64,000 nt of DNA from Brevibacillus_H sp049846925 (GTDB lineage: Bacteria; Bacillota; Bacilli; Brevibacillales; Brevibacillaceae): NCBI RefSeq assembly GCF_049846925.1, contig NZ_JBNCMT010000022.1, positions 32,545-96,544 of the forward strand, read 5' to 3'. Shown piece by piece: positions 1 to 8,987 of the stretch (position 1 is its first letter; each line of letters begins with the position of its first letter). Below the pieces are notes generated by a model. The model saw only the letters and a program-made list of their open reading frames with translations. It did no database searches and was not told the DNA's origin. The position numbers and the translations under genes are program-made.

Positions 1-393
1 ATAATCAAAAATCAAATCGTCGAAGGTTACATCCTTGTCTTCTAACTGGAATACACCCCAGTCCAAGAGGTACACATCGAAGCCTTGATTCACAAGGTAC
101 TCGACCATACTCATACCCGGAGTTAAATCCATAATATAAGGTTTATTAATGAGTGCATAAACAAGAAGTAACGGTGTTTTGTGACGCTCAGCCTGAGGCT
201 TCACAGGGATATAGCGATAGAGTTTCGCCTTGTTTTTGGTCCAGATGCACTCCTTGGGAGAAAGTCCCACTTCAGGCTCAGGCCCGGTCAAAATATCGCG
301 GACGTTTTCCAAACGGGCAATGGATTTCTGGTATGGTTCAGGCAATTGTTTTACCATCTCATTCCAGCTTTGCAGATAGTTAGGAACGCTCAT
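1..393 (-). CDS. phaC: Class IV poly(3-hydroxyalkanoate) synthase subunit PhaC (partial, C-terminus outside window)
   Basis: The reverse strand reads in frame from an ATG at 393 to the window edge, giving the first 131 residues (MSVPNYLQSWNEM...). It is preceded by an AGGAGG ribosome site, and this region is covered only by shadow frames on the plus strand. The text (KLYRYIPV, then PLLLVYALINKPYIMDL, then YLVNQGFDVYLLDWG) is the conserved N-terminal part of the alpha/beta-hydrolase core of PhaC, which polymerises 3-hydroxyacyl-CoA into storage granules. The lipase-box cysteine lies beyond the edge. It is the third gene after phaR and phaB, so this is a phaRBC operon, the hallmark of Bacillus-type class IV synthases in which PhaR is the obligate partner of PhaC. 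Confidence 0.9.
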   Translation of the reverse strand, partial: MSVPNYLQSWNEMVKQLPEPYQKSIARLENVRDILTGPEPEVGLSPKECIWTKNKAKLYRYIPVKPQAERHKTPLLLVYALINKPYIMDLTPGMSMVEYLVNQGFDVYLLDWGVFQLEDKDVTFDDLIFDY

Positions 394-407
394 GAATGGA
401 AACCTCC

Positions 408-1154
408 TTACATATATAATCCACCATTGATGTTGAGGCTCTGTCCGGTAATATATCCACCGTCTTTCGCAAGGAACAGGACGCCTTTGGCGATCTCCTC
501 AGGTGTTCCGAAGCGGCGCTGTGGGATACGTGATTTGATTTGCTCCTGGATTTCTTCTTTGACGAAGGCAAGCATATCCGTTTCGATGAAGCCTGGGCAA
601 ATCGCATTGACGGTAACATTGGTTTTTGCGAGCTCTAATGCAAGAGATTTTGTAAAACCGATAATGCCTGCCTTGGCTGCGGAGTAGTTGGTTTGGCCAA
701 AACCACCCGCTTGACCAATGATGGAGCTGATACTAATCACTCGACCATTTGGTGATTCCAACAGTTCGGGCAATGCTGCCTGAGTTATGTAAAAGAGGCT
801 GTTTAAGTTTACCTGGATGACCTTGTTCCAATCTTCGTCCGTTAACTTGCGGAATGTGCGATCCCGTGTGATTCCTGCGTTATTTACAAGGATGTCTAGC
901 CGTCCAAAATGTTCTTTGGTCTCATTTACAAGGCGCCTTGCATCGTCTGATTGGGAGACGTCTGCTTGAATAGCGTATGCTTTCACGCCATAGGTCGATT
1001 CAACTTCCTGTACGAGAGCGGTTGCAGCTTCTGCACTGGATTGATAGTTAATCACTACGTTTATTTCGTTTTTGGCAAGTTCTTTCACAATGGATGCGCC
1101 AATGCCGCGTGAACCACCTGTTACGATTGCTACGTTACCTTGTAAATTCGTCAT
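408..1154 (-). CDS. phaB: Acetoacetyl-CoA reductase / 3-oxoacyl reductase, PhaB type
   Basis: A 248-residue short-chain dehydrogenase of the length usual for PhaB/FabG. The Rossmann motif TGGSRGIG is at residues 12-19. NNAG follows near 90, then the catalytic serine in ISISSI, and YSAAK (Tyr-x3-Lys) near 158. The C-terminus GGYITGQSLNINGGLYM is typical of the family. It reduces acetoacetyl-CoA to (R)-3-hydroxybutyryl-CoA with NADPH. The position between phaR and phaC makes PHA monomer supply the likely role, although by sequence alone FabG cannot be excluded. The gap to phaC is only about 14 nt, which contains the phaC ribosome site, so the genes are co-transcribed. Confidence 0.9.
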   Translation of the reverse strand: MTNLQGNVAIVTGGSRGIGASIVKELAKNEINVVINYQSSAEAATALVQEVESTYGVKAYAIQADVSQSDDARRLVNETKEHFGRLDILVNNAGITRDRTFRKLTDEDWNKVIQVNLNSLFYITQAALPELLESPNGRVISISSIIGQAGGFGQTNYSAAKAGIIGFTKSLALELAKTNVTVNAICPGFIETDMLAFVKEEIQEQIKSRIPQRRFGTPEEIAKGVLFLAKDGGYITGQSLNINGGLYM

Positions 1155-1213
1155 TTTTATTACCCCTTTGAATGTAATTAAACAAAATATTATGAATATA
1201 AAATCAGTTCATT

Positions 1214-1546
1214 TTATTCAGGTTTTTTATCGAGTAAGTCTGCCAGTTGATCCTGAAGCTTGTCTAATTTGAGATCTAATTCATCCACTTTGTTTTCCAG
1301 GTTAACAATTAATGACGCCAGATTTGCAATATCATTTTTGCTGGGAAGGTGAGCCTGTTCAAGGTATTTGTCCGTGCTTTTGCGAACGGCATCCTGGTAT
1401 TCAAGCATTTGCTTTTGCAAATATCCCAGCCAAGCTGAAAATGCCTCTGTTTGAACTGTCTCGCCCAACACTTTACCCCATTGTGATTCTGTTTGGTCAT
1501 AAAGCTTTTTCCAGACGGTAAAAGGATCAGGTAATTGATTGTTCAT
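1214..1546 (-). CDS. phaR: PHA synthase subunit PhaR
   Basis: A 110-residue protein starting MNNQLPDPFTVWKKLYDQTE. A C-terminal heptad-rich segment (about residues 70-108, LASLIVNLENKVDELDLKLDKLQDQL) should form a coiled coil. Size, the DPF..WK.LYDQ.E start and the coiled-coil end match PhaR, the non-catalytic subunit that activates class IV PhaC. The start is supported by AAGGAGG six bases upstream. It is the first gene of the minus-strand phaRBC operon. No sign of phaP or phaQ is seen upstream; the divergent M1 peptidase gene starts about 200 bp away. Confidence 0.85.
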   Translation of the reverse strand: MNNQLPDPFTVWKKLYDQTESQWGKVLGETVQTEAFSAWLGYLQKQMLEYQDAVRKSTDKYLEQAHLPSKNDIANLASLIVNLENKVDELDLKLDKLQDQLADLLDKKPE

Positions 1547-1592
1547 ACATAACCTCCTTGTTTAGGGAATCTTTGGAAATGCACACTCCCTT

Positions 1593-1598
1593 ATTATA
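1593..1598 (-). promoter_or_regulatory. Candidate -10 element for the pha operon
   Basis: On the minus strand a perfect TATAAT lies about 45 bp upstream of the phaR start. No convincing -35 hexamer is visible at 16-18 bp spacing, so this is a weak call. The remainder of the 1547-1749 intergenic region holds the divergent start region of the metallopeptidase gene, with a TACAAT at 1715-1720 on the plus strand as its possible -10. Confidence 0.35.
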
Positions 1599-1749
1599 TC
1601 GTGGCAGTTTTCATTTGTATCACCTTTTTATATATGTAAGCGCTATATCTTTTTGCTAATTTATGACAGCGATTTACAAAGGAACAAAGGATATTCATGG
1701 CCCCGTCATTTTGTTACAATGAAATCAAATTCAAGTTGGAGAGAGCCTG

Positions 1750-3600
1750 ATGAATACTATTCAAAAGACAAGTGTGTTGATCTGTGTGGCAATTCTTGTC
1801 GTATTTTTAGGAATTGGCACGGTCATAAAATGGTCACAAATATCGGATTGGCTTGGCTTAGGAAAGGAAGGAAGGGCACCTGTTGAGCTCGGAGCAGATC
1901 CTTTTCATTATGATCCGTTAGTTCCTTCTTACATAAAAGATTTACATCCTGTCTATACAATTAAAGCGGATCTCCGGGTAAATGAAGCTGCAATTGCGGG
2001 ACAAGCTGTGATCGAGTTTGATAATCCGAAGACCAAAGATTTGAATCTGTACATTTACGACTACTCATGGAGTCCGATGCGTGTAAAGTCCATCCGATAC
2101 GATGAGAAGAGTGTTCCTTTTAGCAGAGAGGGTTCCGTCCTTCGTCTTGCCAACGTCTTTGGACAGAAAGCACGAGGATCATTAACTGTCGAGTTTGAGT
2201 CACCCGTCCCCAGAAGCGGTACAAGGTATGGGGTAAAGGATGATATCTGGACGCTGACCAACTGGTATCCGATGCTCGGTGCTCTTGATCAGCGTAATCA
2301 ATGGTACGTGCCATCACAGCCAATTGCGTACGGTGATCCATTCATTTACCATTACGGAGACTACGATGTCACATTTGTTGCTCCGGAGGCGTATCAGTGG
2401 GTTACCACATGGGGGCTAGGACATGCTCAGCCATTGCAGGACGGGCGCAAATCGGTACGTTACAAAGCCAAAAAAGTGCTGAATTTTTCGATGGTGGGAA
2501 GCCCGCTTTACAGGGTGGAATCTGTTGAGGTAACTCCCAATATGACGGTTCATATCGCTTCACCATCGCAACAGAATATTCAGATGATCAAGACCATTGC
2601 GGAAGCAGCATTCAAGGCGTATATCGAGGAATATGGGGACTTACCTTATCCGGAGGTTGCGATAGCGGAAACGGGACCTTACACCAACTACGCAATGGAA
2701 TATGCAAATATGGCCATCTTTTCCAAGGATATGTACCATAACAATTTGGTAGACCATTGGTTGCCTCACGAAATTGCCCATTTGTGGTGGTATAACAGTA
2801 TTTCTACCATAGAGCCGATGAATGGCTGGCTGGATGAAGGACTGGTTGAAGCAAGTGTTTATTTTTATAATCTCAAACGTCACGGAAGCGGTTCTGCAGA
2901 AGCACTTTTGCAGGAATACATTGAAGATGAACGAAAATTACGTACACGATATCCATATGGAAAACTGGGAAAACGATTGTCTCAGTTCGATACTCGGGAT
3001 GAATTCGACTGGACGTGGTATTCCAAGGGAGCGTTACTGTATCATAACTTGCGCAAAAATATTGGAGATGCCAAATTTAGTGAATTCATGAACAGAGTGC
3101 AACGAAATTATCATGGATATACTCTGGGCCCGGAACATTTGGATCAGGCATTAGGTCAGACCCTTCGGGGACAAGTGCAGTATTTCGTTCCCAATATTGA
3201 GCGGATTAATCGAGAGGGATTTACGCCGCTTAAAATTGAATCGTACGTAGACACTATTGTTAATGACATGGCTTTCTATCCGACTGTCTCTGCTCGTGTC
3301 AAAGGCAAAACGGTATACGTACCGGTGAGAGAAATCATGCAGAAGCTGGGGTATCGGGTCACCTGGAATGAACAAAAACAGGCAACTGAACTGAATGCAG
3401 CCGCAAAAAATGTTTTGATTAAAGAAAACTCAGCAACAGTAGAAATGAACGGCAAAAAGTTTGAGCTCGGCAAACCAGCATTGGAAATCAAGGATCGAAT
3501 TATGGTTCCAAGTGAATTTTTCGATAAAGTCATGGGCTATCAAGTTCGCTATGACTCGGATGCTCGGGTGATTCATATCAAGGTTTCAGAAAGGCAATGA
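1750..3600 (+). CDS. Membrane-anchored M1-family (gluzincin) metallopeptidase with C-terminal copper-amine-oxidase-like stalk domain
   Basis: A 616-residue protein. Residues 8-27 form one hydrophobic segment, an uncleaved signal anchor, so the bulk lies outside the membrane. The zinc site is HEIAH at 340-344 followed 18 residues later by Glu363 (GWLDEG), exactly the HExxH-x18-E spacing of M1 aminopeptidases. YAMEYANMA about 30 residues upstream is in the place of the family GxMEN motif. Tyr424 in WYSKG fits the catalytic tyrosine. From about 490 to the end is a module containing VPVREIMQKLG and VPSEFFDKV, which resembles the copper amine oxidase N-terminal-like domain common in Bacillales surface proteins. 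The natural substrate is unknown. The stop overlaps the aroK start (ATGA). Confidence 0.85.
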   Translation: MNTIQKTSVLICVAILVVFLGIGTVIKWSQISDWLGLGKEGRAPVELGADPFHYDPLVPSYIKDLHPVYTIKADLRVNEAAIAGQAVIEFDNPKTKDLNLYIYDYSWSPMRVKSIRYDEKSVPFSREGSVLRLANVFGQKARGSLTVEFESPVPRSGTRYGVKDDIWTLTNWYPMLGALDQRNQWYVPSQPIAYGDPFIYHYGDYDVTFVAPEAYQWVTTWGLGHAQPLQDGRKSVRYKAKKVLNFSMVGSPLYRVESVEVTPNMTVHIASPSQQNIQMIKTIAEAAFKAYIEEYGDLPYPEVAIAETGPYTNYAMEYANMAIFSKDMYHNNLVDHWLPHEIAHLWWYNSISTIEPMNGWLDEGLVEASVYFYNLKRHGSGSAEALLQEYIEDERKLRTRYPYGKLGKRLSQFDTRDEFDWTWYSKGALLYHNLRKNIGDAKFSEFMNRVQRNYHGYTLGPEHLDQALGQTLRGQVQYFVPNIERINREGFTPLKIESYVDTIVNDMAFYPTVSARVKGKTVYVPVREIMQKLGYRVTWNEQKQATELNAAAKNVLIKENSATVEMNGKKFELGKPALEIKDRIMVPSEFFDKVMGYQVRYDSDARVIHIKVSERQ

Positions 3601-4130
3601 GAATGATGAAAAACAATATGGTGCTTGTTGGATTTATGGGTACAGGAAAATCGACGGTAGGTAAAGAACTGGCTCATCGTCTGGGAAAAGTCCATGTTGA
3701 TTTGGATCAGGCGATCGTGGAGCACGAAAAGAGTGACATTCCCACAATTTTTCTAGAGAAGGGGGAAGCTTATTTTAGAGATGTCGAATCCAGACTTCTT
3801 GAAGAGCTGCTCCAGAAGGAAAATATCGTGTTGACTACAGGCGGTGGAGCAGTCCTTCGTCCAAACAATGTTACGATCATGATGCTACACTCGATTGTCA
3901 TTACCTTAACCGCTGCACAAGAGGAGATTATCAAGAGAGTTTCCCAAGATACCAATCGTCCCCTTCTCGCAGGAGACGTTCGGGAACGGGTTGCCTCCTT
4001 AATGGAAGCAAGAAAAGGCCTTTATGATTTTGCACCAGTGCAGGTCGATACCACTGATCGCTCCGTAGAGAATATCGTTGAAGAAATCATCAAGAAAACG
4101 ATTGAAGAGCGGGACTTTCGGAGAGACTAA
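3597..4130 (+). CDS. aroK: Shikimate kinase
   Basis: A 177-residue P-loop kinase that phosphorylates shikimate at O3 in chorismate synthesis. The Walker A motif GFMGTGKST is at residues 12-20. The substrate-binding DLDQAI is near 37 and the family signature GGGAVLR near 83. The C-terminal lid arginine region NRPLL is near 119. Length is normal for the family. The start overlaps the preceding stop by four bases, so translational coupling is likely. Linkage to yqzE matches the Bacillus subtilis chromosome. Confidence 0.92.
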   Translation: MRMMKNNMVLVGFMGTGKSTVGKELAHRLGKVHVDLDQAIVEHEKSDIPTIFLEKGEAYFRDVESRLLEELLQKENIVLTTGGGAVLRPNNVTIMMLHSIVITLTAAQEEIIKRVSQDTNRPLLAGDVRERVASLMEARKGLYDFAPVQVDTTDRSVENIVEEIIKKTIEERDFRRD

Positions 4131-4150
4131 TCCTGTAAGGGGGAGTCGAG

Positions 4151-4312
4151 ATGTCCTTTCAAGATTACCTTAAATATCTGACGAAGCGTTTTGTGGAATA
4201 CATGGATACGCCAAAAGAGGAACGGCACAAACGCAAATCACCACGAGAGCCTTGGTCTTCCCGGTGGTTTGGTGCAATTCCTATGTCAATCAGGCTGTTT
4301 TTACGCAAATAA
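4151..4312 (+). CDS. yqzE: YqzE family small protein
   Basis: A 53-codon reading frame starting MSFQDYLKYLTKRFVEYM and ending SIRLFLRK, preceded by AAGGGGGAG. The pattern (YVKY.T..FV.Y..TPKEER, then a basic stretch, then WFG..P...R.F.RK) is that of the small YqzE family, which lies between the comG operon and aroK in Bacillus. Function is unknown. Its position next to aroK supports the assignment. Confidence 0.8.
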   Translation: MSFQDYLKYLTKRFVEYMDTPKEERHKRKSPREPWSSRWFGAIPMSIRLFLRK

Positions 4313-4333
4313 TTTCTGATACGGAGGAATGAC

Positions 4334-4588
4334 ATGCCTAAGGTAGCCGTTGAACACTCATTAAAAGATGTCTCCAAAATGCTGCGTGATAACGGATATG
4401 ATGTGGTCGAGCTGGGAAACTGGCAGCAAATGGTGGACGCCGTTGTCATCACCGGGCTAGATGAAAATATGATGGGTATCCAGACGAAGACCCAAACAGG
4501 TGCACCGGTTATTAGTGCCAGAGGGATGACCACGATGGAAATTTTCCATGAGGTGAACCAAAGGCTGACTTCGGAAGAGCATCGATAA
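4334..4588 (+). CDS. YkuS-like protein (UPF0180 family)
   Basis: An 84-residue protein beginning MPKVAVEHSLKDVSKMLRDNGYDV. The family pattern is visible: KVAVE.SL, GYDVV.L, VVITG.D.N.MGI, T..PVI.A.G.T..EI..EV. It is a small cytoplasmic family of unknown function conserved in Firmicutes. It has an ATACGGAGG ribosome site and follows yqzE by about 20 bp, so it is probably the last gene of the aroK unit. A good intrinsic terminator follows. Confidence 0.75.
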   Translation: MPKVAVEHSLKDVSKMLRDNGYDVVELGNWQQMVDAVVITGLDENMMGIQTKTQTGAPVISARGMTTMEIFHEVNQRLTSEEHR

Positions 4589-4617
4589 GAATGTGAATTG
4601 AAAGTGAGAATAGAAAG

Positions 4618-4655
4618 TTAAAAGCCATCATGGACTCTTGTCATAATGGCTTTTT
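4618..4655 (+). terminator. Intrinsic terminator after the ykuS-like gene
   Basis: AAAGCCAT pairs with ATGGCTTT around a loop of about 17 bases and is followed by TTGCTTTTTTT. It closes the aroK-yqzE-ykuS-like unit and lies between convergent genes. Confidence 0.75.
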
Positions 4656-4682
4656 GCTTTTTTTATCCTGTTTTTTCTGTAA

Positions 4683-5537
4683 TTAATGAATAATCTTTCC
4701 TACCTTCGTGATGTAGGCAGATGGCAAAAATCTCAGCCCCTCGTCCCAAACTCCGATATAGGCAACATTTTCGCCCCACACATGAAGGGAACCAACTGTG
4801 AAAGGAGCCATAACCTCATCTTGAAATAAGGAAGCTGTCACGACCACAGCTTCTTGATCGGTTGTCTTCCACAAGTCCTGCCACGTAATCTCAGTGTTTT
4901 GCGCACTGACGGGTGTGGCGAACATCCAGTCAATCTGGTCAAATGGGTCTGTCAATGTAGTACCTAACGATGTATGTCTGGTCAGCGCAAGTCCTGCCTG
5001 AGCAAGATCTGTTTTCGCAAGGGTAGACATCACCGGATTATCTGGCTTCACAATGGTTGGGTACTGTTCACCTGTCTTGGCGTCGACATACTGTGTCGTG
5101 CCATTTTGAGAAATTTTCCAGAATGAAGCGAATCCGTCATATACGGGTTGTCCTGGAAATTGTTTGGGCTGGGTAGATTCGTTGAATAGAATATATTCAC
5201 CTAACCCGTATTCGAGCAAGATAAAGCTAGGCATGTCTGACTGTGGATCGGTTTTCCTATCTTCCTCTACGATCAGATAGCCGACCGGCTTATTACGAAC
5301 TTGAAGAGTAACAAGCCATTGACGGGAATTGGGGCCAAGCGCCTGTATGTTTGTTTTTGCATCCTTCCATTCTTTGAATTGCTCGTCCTTCGAGGAAAGA
5401 TTATCAATCCAGTCATGAACCTGTTTCGTAAATACGCGATTCCAGTTCGTATCCTCAGCAAAAACAGGTAACGGCAACAGGGAAAATACCAGCAACATTC
5501 CTATTTGAACAAAAATGAATACTCTCTGTAACGACAA
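4683..5537 (-). CDS. Secreted protein of unknown function
   Basis: A 284-residue product, read from a TTG start supported by GGGAAGGTG seven bases upstream. Residues 1-28 form a signal peptide (RVFIFVQIGMLLVFSLLPLPVFA, then E) with a likely cleavage after VFA. The mature part has alternating beta-type segments, for example WLVTLQVRNKPVGYLIVEE and FILLEYGLGEYILF, with no catalytic motif or metal site that I recognise. No lipobox or transmembrane segment follows. It lies convergent to the aroK unit and downstream of yqhG, from which it is separated by about 150 bp, so it may have its own promoter. No function is proposed. Confidence 0.7.
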   Translation of the reverse strand: MSLQRVFIFVQIGMLLVFSLLPLPVFAEDTNWNRVFTKQVHDWIDNLSSKDEQFKEWKDAKTNIQALGPNSRQWLVTLQVRNKPVGYLIVEEDRKTDPQSDMPSFILLEYGLGEYILFNESTQPKQFPGQPVYDGFASFWKISQNGTTQYVDAKTGEQYPTIVKPDNPVMSTLAKTDLAQAGLALTRHTSLGTTLTDPFDQIDWMFATPVSAQNTEITWQDLWKTTDQEAVVVTASLFQDEVMAPFTVGSLHVWGENVAYIGVWDEGLRFLPSAYITKVGKIIH

Positions 5538-5694
5538 AATTGCGCACCTTCCCTTCTGGTTAACGAACCTGGTATCTCGGTTTCATTACTCTATTGTAAC
5601 CAGAAAGTGGGAAAAAGATTTGTTGCTTGCTGTCTGCTGATGCCTGTTTTTTCTCGTTTTTATTTTACAATTTTTGCTTGCGAGACTTCTTAGC

Positions 5695-6780
5695 CTAAAA
5701 CGGAGGCTCATTAAACAGGTAAAACAGACCGCCGTTAATGAATTGCACCTCAATTCGAGGCTCGTACTGCCATTTCAATTCTGCCATTCTTCGTTCTTTT
5801 TCTTCCGTTGGGGAGCTGCTTTTCCAATCCACTTGGACGATTTTTTCCTTTGGTGTTTCGGGTATGCTGTGCATTCTTAGGAAATCGAGGATGCGCCCGC
5901 CTCCGGTTCTAAATTCATCGAGTGAAACAGGTGGGGAAGAAGTCTGTTGCTCCATATCGAGATCTACTGTATGCATTTGTGTGTTCTCAGTAGTTTTAAC
6001 AGGTTTTTCTTCTCCCTTTACTTCTGCCTTCACTTCTTCCAGTACTTCATCCTTCTCATCCTTCTCATCTTCTTTTTCATCTTGTTCCAGTTGAGAGTAG
6101 TACACTTCGAGAATTTCCAATTCATCTTGCAGCCGTTGTCTTGCTTCTTCTGCCCAGCCTTGATCTTGTGATGAAATAAATTGCTGCACCTTGGCATTAG
6201 CCAATTGACAGGCTTGTTCCAAGGAAATTTTGCGATTCAGTGTGTAATAAAAATCAGGGATAGCAGGGGATAAGTGCAAACGACGAACAAATGCGTAGAA
6301 GTTATCGACCATCCTCGAATGATGTAAATTCAATCCGAGTGAAAGCAGGCAATCTCGTTTTTTGTCACAGATAAACGACACTTTGATGTTAAGGCAAAGC
6401 CATGGTGTCAGCGGTGTCGAACGGCGAGACCGAGTGAGTGCAGGTGTGTCTATCGGGTTTTGCTCATACAAACAGACGAATCGTCCGTGCTTTTGAGACG
6501 AAGAGAAGATTTGATGAAGGCGGCTAGAACCGAAGTGGACGAATTCTCCCCGGATGTCAGGTGGCTTGTTTTCTTCATCGAAAAAGAAGCTCAGTATCAT
6601 CGGCTGCGGTGGAATATTCATTTTTTCAACCCAGGACCAGTAAAAAGGGCGATTTCCAATATCCTTGTCAATTTCAACCGGAAGTTTAACCGTAAGATAA
6701 TGAGGATGCGACTCCTGAATATGTGCCGAAAAAGCAGATAAATACTTTTCAATATAATTGCGCACTTCCACCTGATTCAA
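5695..6780 (-). CDS. yqhG: YqhG family protein
   Basis: A 361-residue product with a TTG start and a strong GAGGAGG site. The N-terminal text (EVRNYIEKYLSAF, KDIGNRPFYWSWVEKMN, PPQPMILSF) follows the YqhG family of Bacillus, a cytoplasmic protein of unknown function. Between about residues 215 and 275 is a highly acidic, Lys/Glu-rich insertion (EKEDEKDEKDEV...) that looks disordered and makes the protein longer than the family usually is. It lies 32 bp downstream of yqhH on the same strand, as in B. subtilis, where the pair is divergent from the gcv operon. Confidence 0.8.
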   Translation of the reverse strand: MNQVEVRNYIEKYLSAFSAHIQESHPHYLTVKLPVEIDKDIGNRPFYWSWVEKMNIPPQPMILSFFFDEENKPPDIRGEFVHFGSSRLHQIFSSSQKHGRFVCLYEQNPIDTPALTRSRRSTPLTPWLCLNIKVSFICDKKRDCLLSLGLNLHHSRMVDNFYAFVRRLHLSPAIPDFYYTLNRKISLEQACQLANAKVQQFISSQDQGWAEEARQRLQDELEILEVYYSQLEQDEKEDEKDEKDEVLEEVKAEVKGEEKPVKTTENTQMHTVDLDMEQQTSSPPVSLDEFRTGGGRILDFLRMHSIPETPKEKIVQVDWKSSSPTEEKERRMAELKWQYEPRIEVQFINGGLFYLFNEPPF

Positions 6781-6812
6781 CGTATGACCTCCTCTCAGAA
6801 CGCCTTGACTGA

Positions 6813-8510
6813 TTAGTGAGCAAATGCAGGTTTCGTTTGTGTTTGAACGGTCTCACGAACCGATCGAATGGCTTGACCCATGTTGTCCAGCTTGAGTACC
6901 ATTTCTTTGTCAGATCTGGAATCCATAATGATCTCGATAAGGTTGTGTTCCAATGATTTCGTCAATGCGAGGCGATCCACGATATCCTCCAATTCGCCGA
7001 TCACCATTTCGAACATGTCAATTTTTTCGTACAAAAGGTTCAGGATGTGTTCTTCGATTGTCCCGGTTGTGGAAAGATTGTAGATGTTGACGTCTCGTTT
7101 TTGTCCCAGGCGATGCACACGTCCGATTCGTTGTTCGATCCGCATCGGATTCCAAGGGAGATCGTAATTAATGACTTGGTTACAGAATTGCAGGTTGATT
7201 CCTTCGCCAGCCGCTTCGGTTGCGATGAGCACCTGTGCACGGTTTTGGAACAGTTCTGTCATCCAGTCTTTTTTACTCCGCTTAAATCCGCCTCGAAAGG
7301 GAACAGATGTGATTCCGTGGTCACTGAGGTATTTTTGTAAGTAGTTTTGAGTTGCTCGGTATTCAGTGAAAATGATGACTTTATCGTTAATCTGCTGAAG
7401 CAGCTCCACGGTTTTCGCCGCTTTGGAGTGGGTTTCGATCTTCTTGATTTTTTCTACCAGTTCCATGATCACAGCTCGTTGGGGAGAGTCCTCTGCAGCT
7501 TTTTGATACATATTGTATAAGGTCATGAAGGCAGCCTCTCTGGAGGAACATACTTCACGCTGCAAGGTAATGAGTGCAAGTGCATTTAATGCGCCCATCT
7601 CCGAACGGTAATAGGTGCGGACGAAATCCGTGACACCGTCGTAGAGGTCTCTTTCCTCTGGTGACAGCGTAATTGGAACGGATTGCACTCGGCGATTGGT
7701 AAAATGAATGCCTCCATCGCTTCGGCGATTGCGAATCATGATTTTGCCGATTTCTTTTTTCAACTGGTCATTGTTTTTAGCCTGACGTTTGCCTTCTACG
7801 TAATTGGAAGTAAATGACGAGCTATGCCCCAAGTGCCCAGGACGAAGCAGGTTAATGAGGTTGTACAATTCGTCCATCTCGTTCTGGATCGGTGTTGCTG
7901 TCAGGAGCAGACAATATTTCTTTTTGATTTCTTTGACGAATTGATAATTGCGTGTTCGCTTGTTCTTCAGTTTGTGCGCTTCGTCGATGATCAGCATATC
8001 ATAGTTAATATCCATTACATGGCTTCGGTGGGGGTCTCGTTTGGCTGTATCAATCGATGCAACGACAATATCGTGTTGGCGCCACATGTATTCCTTTTTT
8101 TGAGCAACGGCAGGGATGTTGAATTTTTGGTTCAGCTCTTTGGTCCATTGAATGACGAGTGAGGCGGGTACGAGAATCAGAATCTTTTTTGCCAGACCTC
8201 GTACCATATATTCTTTCATCACAAGTCCAGCCTCGATGGTTTTCCCAAGACCTACTTCATCAGCGAGGATGGCACGTCCACGCATTTCGTTCAGTACCTT
8301 TTTTGCCGTATTGATTTGATGATCGAAAGGCTCGATATGGGATAAATACTTCATCGCTTGCAACTCGTCGAAGTCTTTGACGGAAACCGCTTCTTCTGCC
8401 TCCATGGCAAGCTGAAAGAGATCCCATTTGTGCCAGGGGCCATCATTTTGGATCATGTCGGATAATTGGTTAACCCACGAATGATCGAAATGGATTGGAA
8501 TATTCGTCAT
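6813..8510 (-). CDS. yqhH: SNF2-family DNA helicase/ATPase YqhH
   Basis: A 565-residue superfamily 2 ATPase. Motif I DEVGLGKTIEAG is near residue 90. Motif II is IIDEAHKLKN (DEAH), followed by motif III LLLTATPIQNE. The C-terminal RecA-like half has KVIIFTEYRAT, ATEAAGEGINLQFC and the arginine-finger region RIEQRIGRVHRLGQ. This is the RapA/SNF2 arrangement of an ATP-dependent nucleic acid translocase. No extra DNA-binding or nuclease domain is seen. Start ATG follows GGAAGGAG. The order yqhH-yqhG divergent from gcvT is conserved in Bacillales. Its target is unknown. Confidence 0.88.
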   Translation of the reverse strand: MTNIPIHFDHSWVNQLSDMIQNDGPWHKWDLFQLAMEAEEAVSVKDFDELQAMKYLSHIEPFDHQINTAKKVLNEMRGRAILADEVGLGKTIEAGLVMKEYMVRGLAKKILILVPASLVIQWTKELNQKFNIPAVAQKKEYMWRQHDIVVASIDTAKRDPHRSHVMDINYDMLIIDEAHKLKNKRTRNYQFVKEIKKKYCLLLTATPIQNEMDELYNLINLLRPGHLGHSSSFTSNYVEGKRQAKNNDQLKKEIGKIMIRNRRSDGGIHFTNRRVQSVPITLSPEERDLYDGVTDFVRTYYRSEMGALNALALITLQREVCSSREAAFMTLYNMYQKAAEDSPQRAVIMELVEKIKKIETHSKAAKTVELLQQINDKVIIFTEYRATQNYLQKYLSDHGITSVPFRGGFKRSKKDWMTELFQNRAQVLIATEAAGEGINLQFCNQVINYDLPWNPMRIEQRIGRVHRLGQKRDVNIYNLSTTGTIEEHILNLLYEKIDMFEMVIGELEDIVDRLALTKSLEHNLIEIIMDSRSDKEMVLKLDNMGQAIRSVRETVQTQTKPAFAH

Positions 8511-8694
8511 ATACCCGACTCCTTCCGATAAATATCAAGTAATTTTAATTAATAGAGACAAAACACATACAATCAGCTACAATGGTTATGAGAAAGTTAA
8601 GTTTTATCTTGTTGTCGAAATGTTGTTTTCAAGAATTGGTTCGTCATGGTAGGATAGTAAGTGACAGTTTTTTTTCTTTAGTATGAAATTATTT

Positions 8695-8723
8695 TTGCAA
8701 GTTATGTATGAACCCGATTGAAT
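8695..8723 (+). promoter_or_regulatory. Candidate sigma-A promoter of the gcv operon
   Basis: TTGCAA at 8695-8700 and TTGAAT at 8718-8723 are separated by 17 bp. Transcription would start near 8730, immediately before the glycine aptamers. Each hexamer matches the consensus at four of six positions. The rest of 8511-8694 shows only A/T-rich sequence that must also contain the divergent yqhH promoter; nothing firm is seen. Confidence 0.45.
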
Positions 8724-8734
8724 AGCGAATGACG

Positions 8735-8940
8735 GTAGCAGGGAGAGATCGCTTCAATGCGACGCCGAAGGAGCAAGCTTACGAATGTAAGTGAATCTCT
8801 CAGGCAAAAGTACCTCTACCCGACGCATCTCTGGAGAGAGCTTACCTTGAACGGGTGAGCCACCCAAGGGGAAACTTGTTCAGTAGAGAAGAATCTACTA
8901 ACGAGGCAACTCTCAGGTACCAAGGACAGAGAAGGAGAAA
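8735..8940 (+). ncRNA. Tandem glycine riboswitch (gcvT motif)
   Basis: Two consecutive glycine aptamers lie in the gcvT leader. The first has GGGAGAGATCGC pairing with its GAATCTCTC arm, then the diagnostic CAGGCAAAAGTACC. The second, from about 8840, has GAACGGGTGAGCC, GAGGCAACTCTCAGGTACC and ends at AAGGACAGAGAAGG. This is the classic cooperative glycine sensor. It is followed directly by an intrinsic terminator, so it is expected to be an ON switch: glycine binding prevents terminator formation and allows gcvT-gcvPA-gcvPB expression. Confidence 0.93.
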
Positions 8941-8987
8941 ATAGTACCCTGGATTAAGGGTACTGTCTCTTCTTTCTGTCCTTTTCT
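8924..8987 (+). terminator. Riboswitch-controlled intrinsic terminator
   Basis: GGACAGAGAAGGAGA (from 8924) can pair with TCTCTTCTTTCTGTCC (to 8981), with an inner hairpin GTACCCT/AGGGTAC, followed by TTTTCT. The 5' arm overlaps the end of the second aptamer, which is how ligand binding would compete with termination. Confidence 0.8.

Noticed and set aside
5738..6094. Plus-strand Ser/Phe-rich ORFs
   Set aside because: They are antisense shadows of the acidic low-complexity segment of yqhG.
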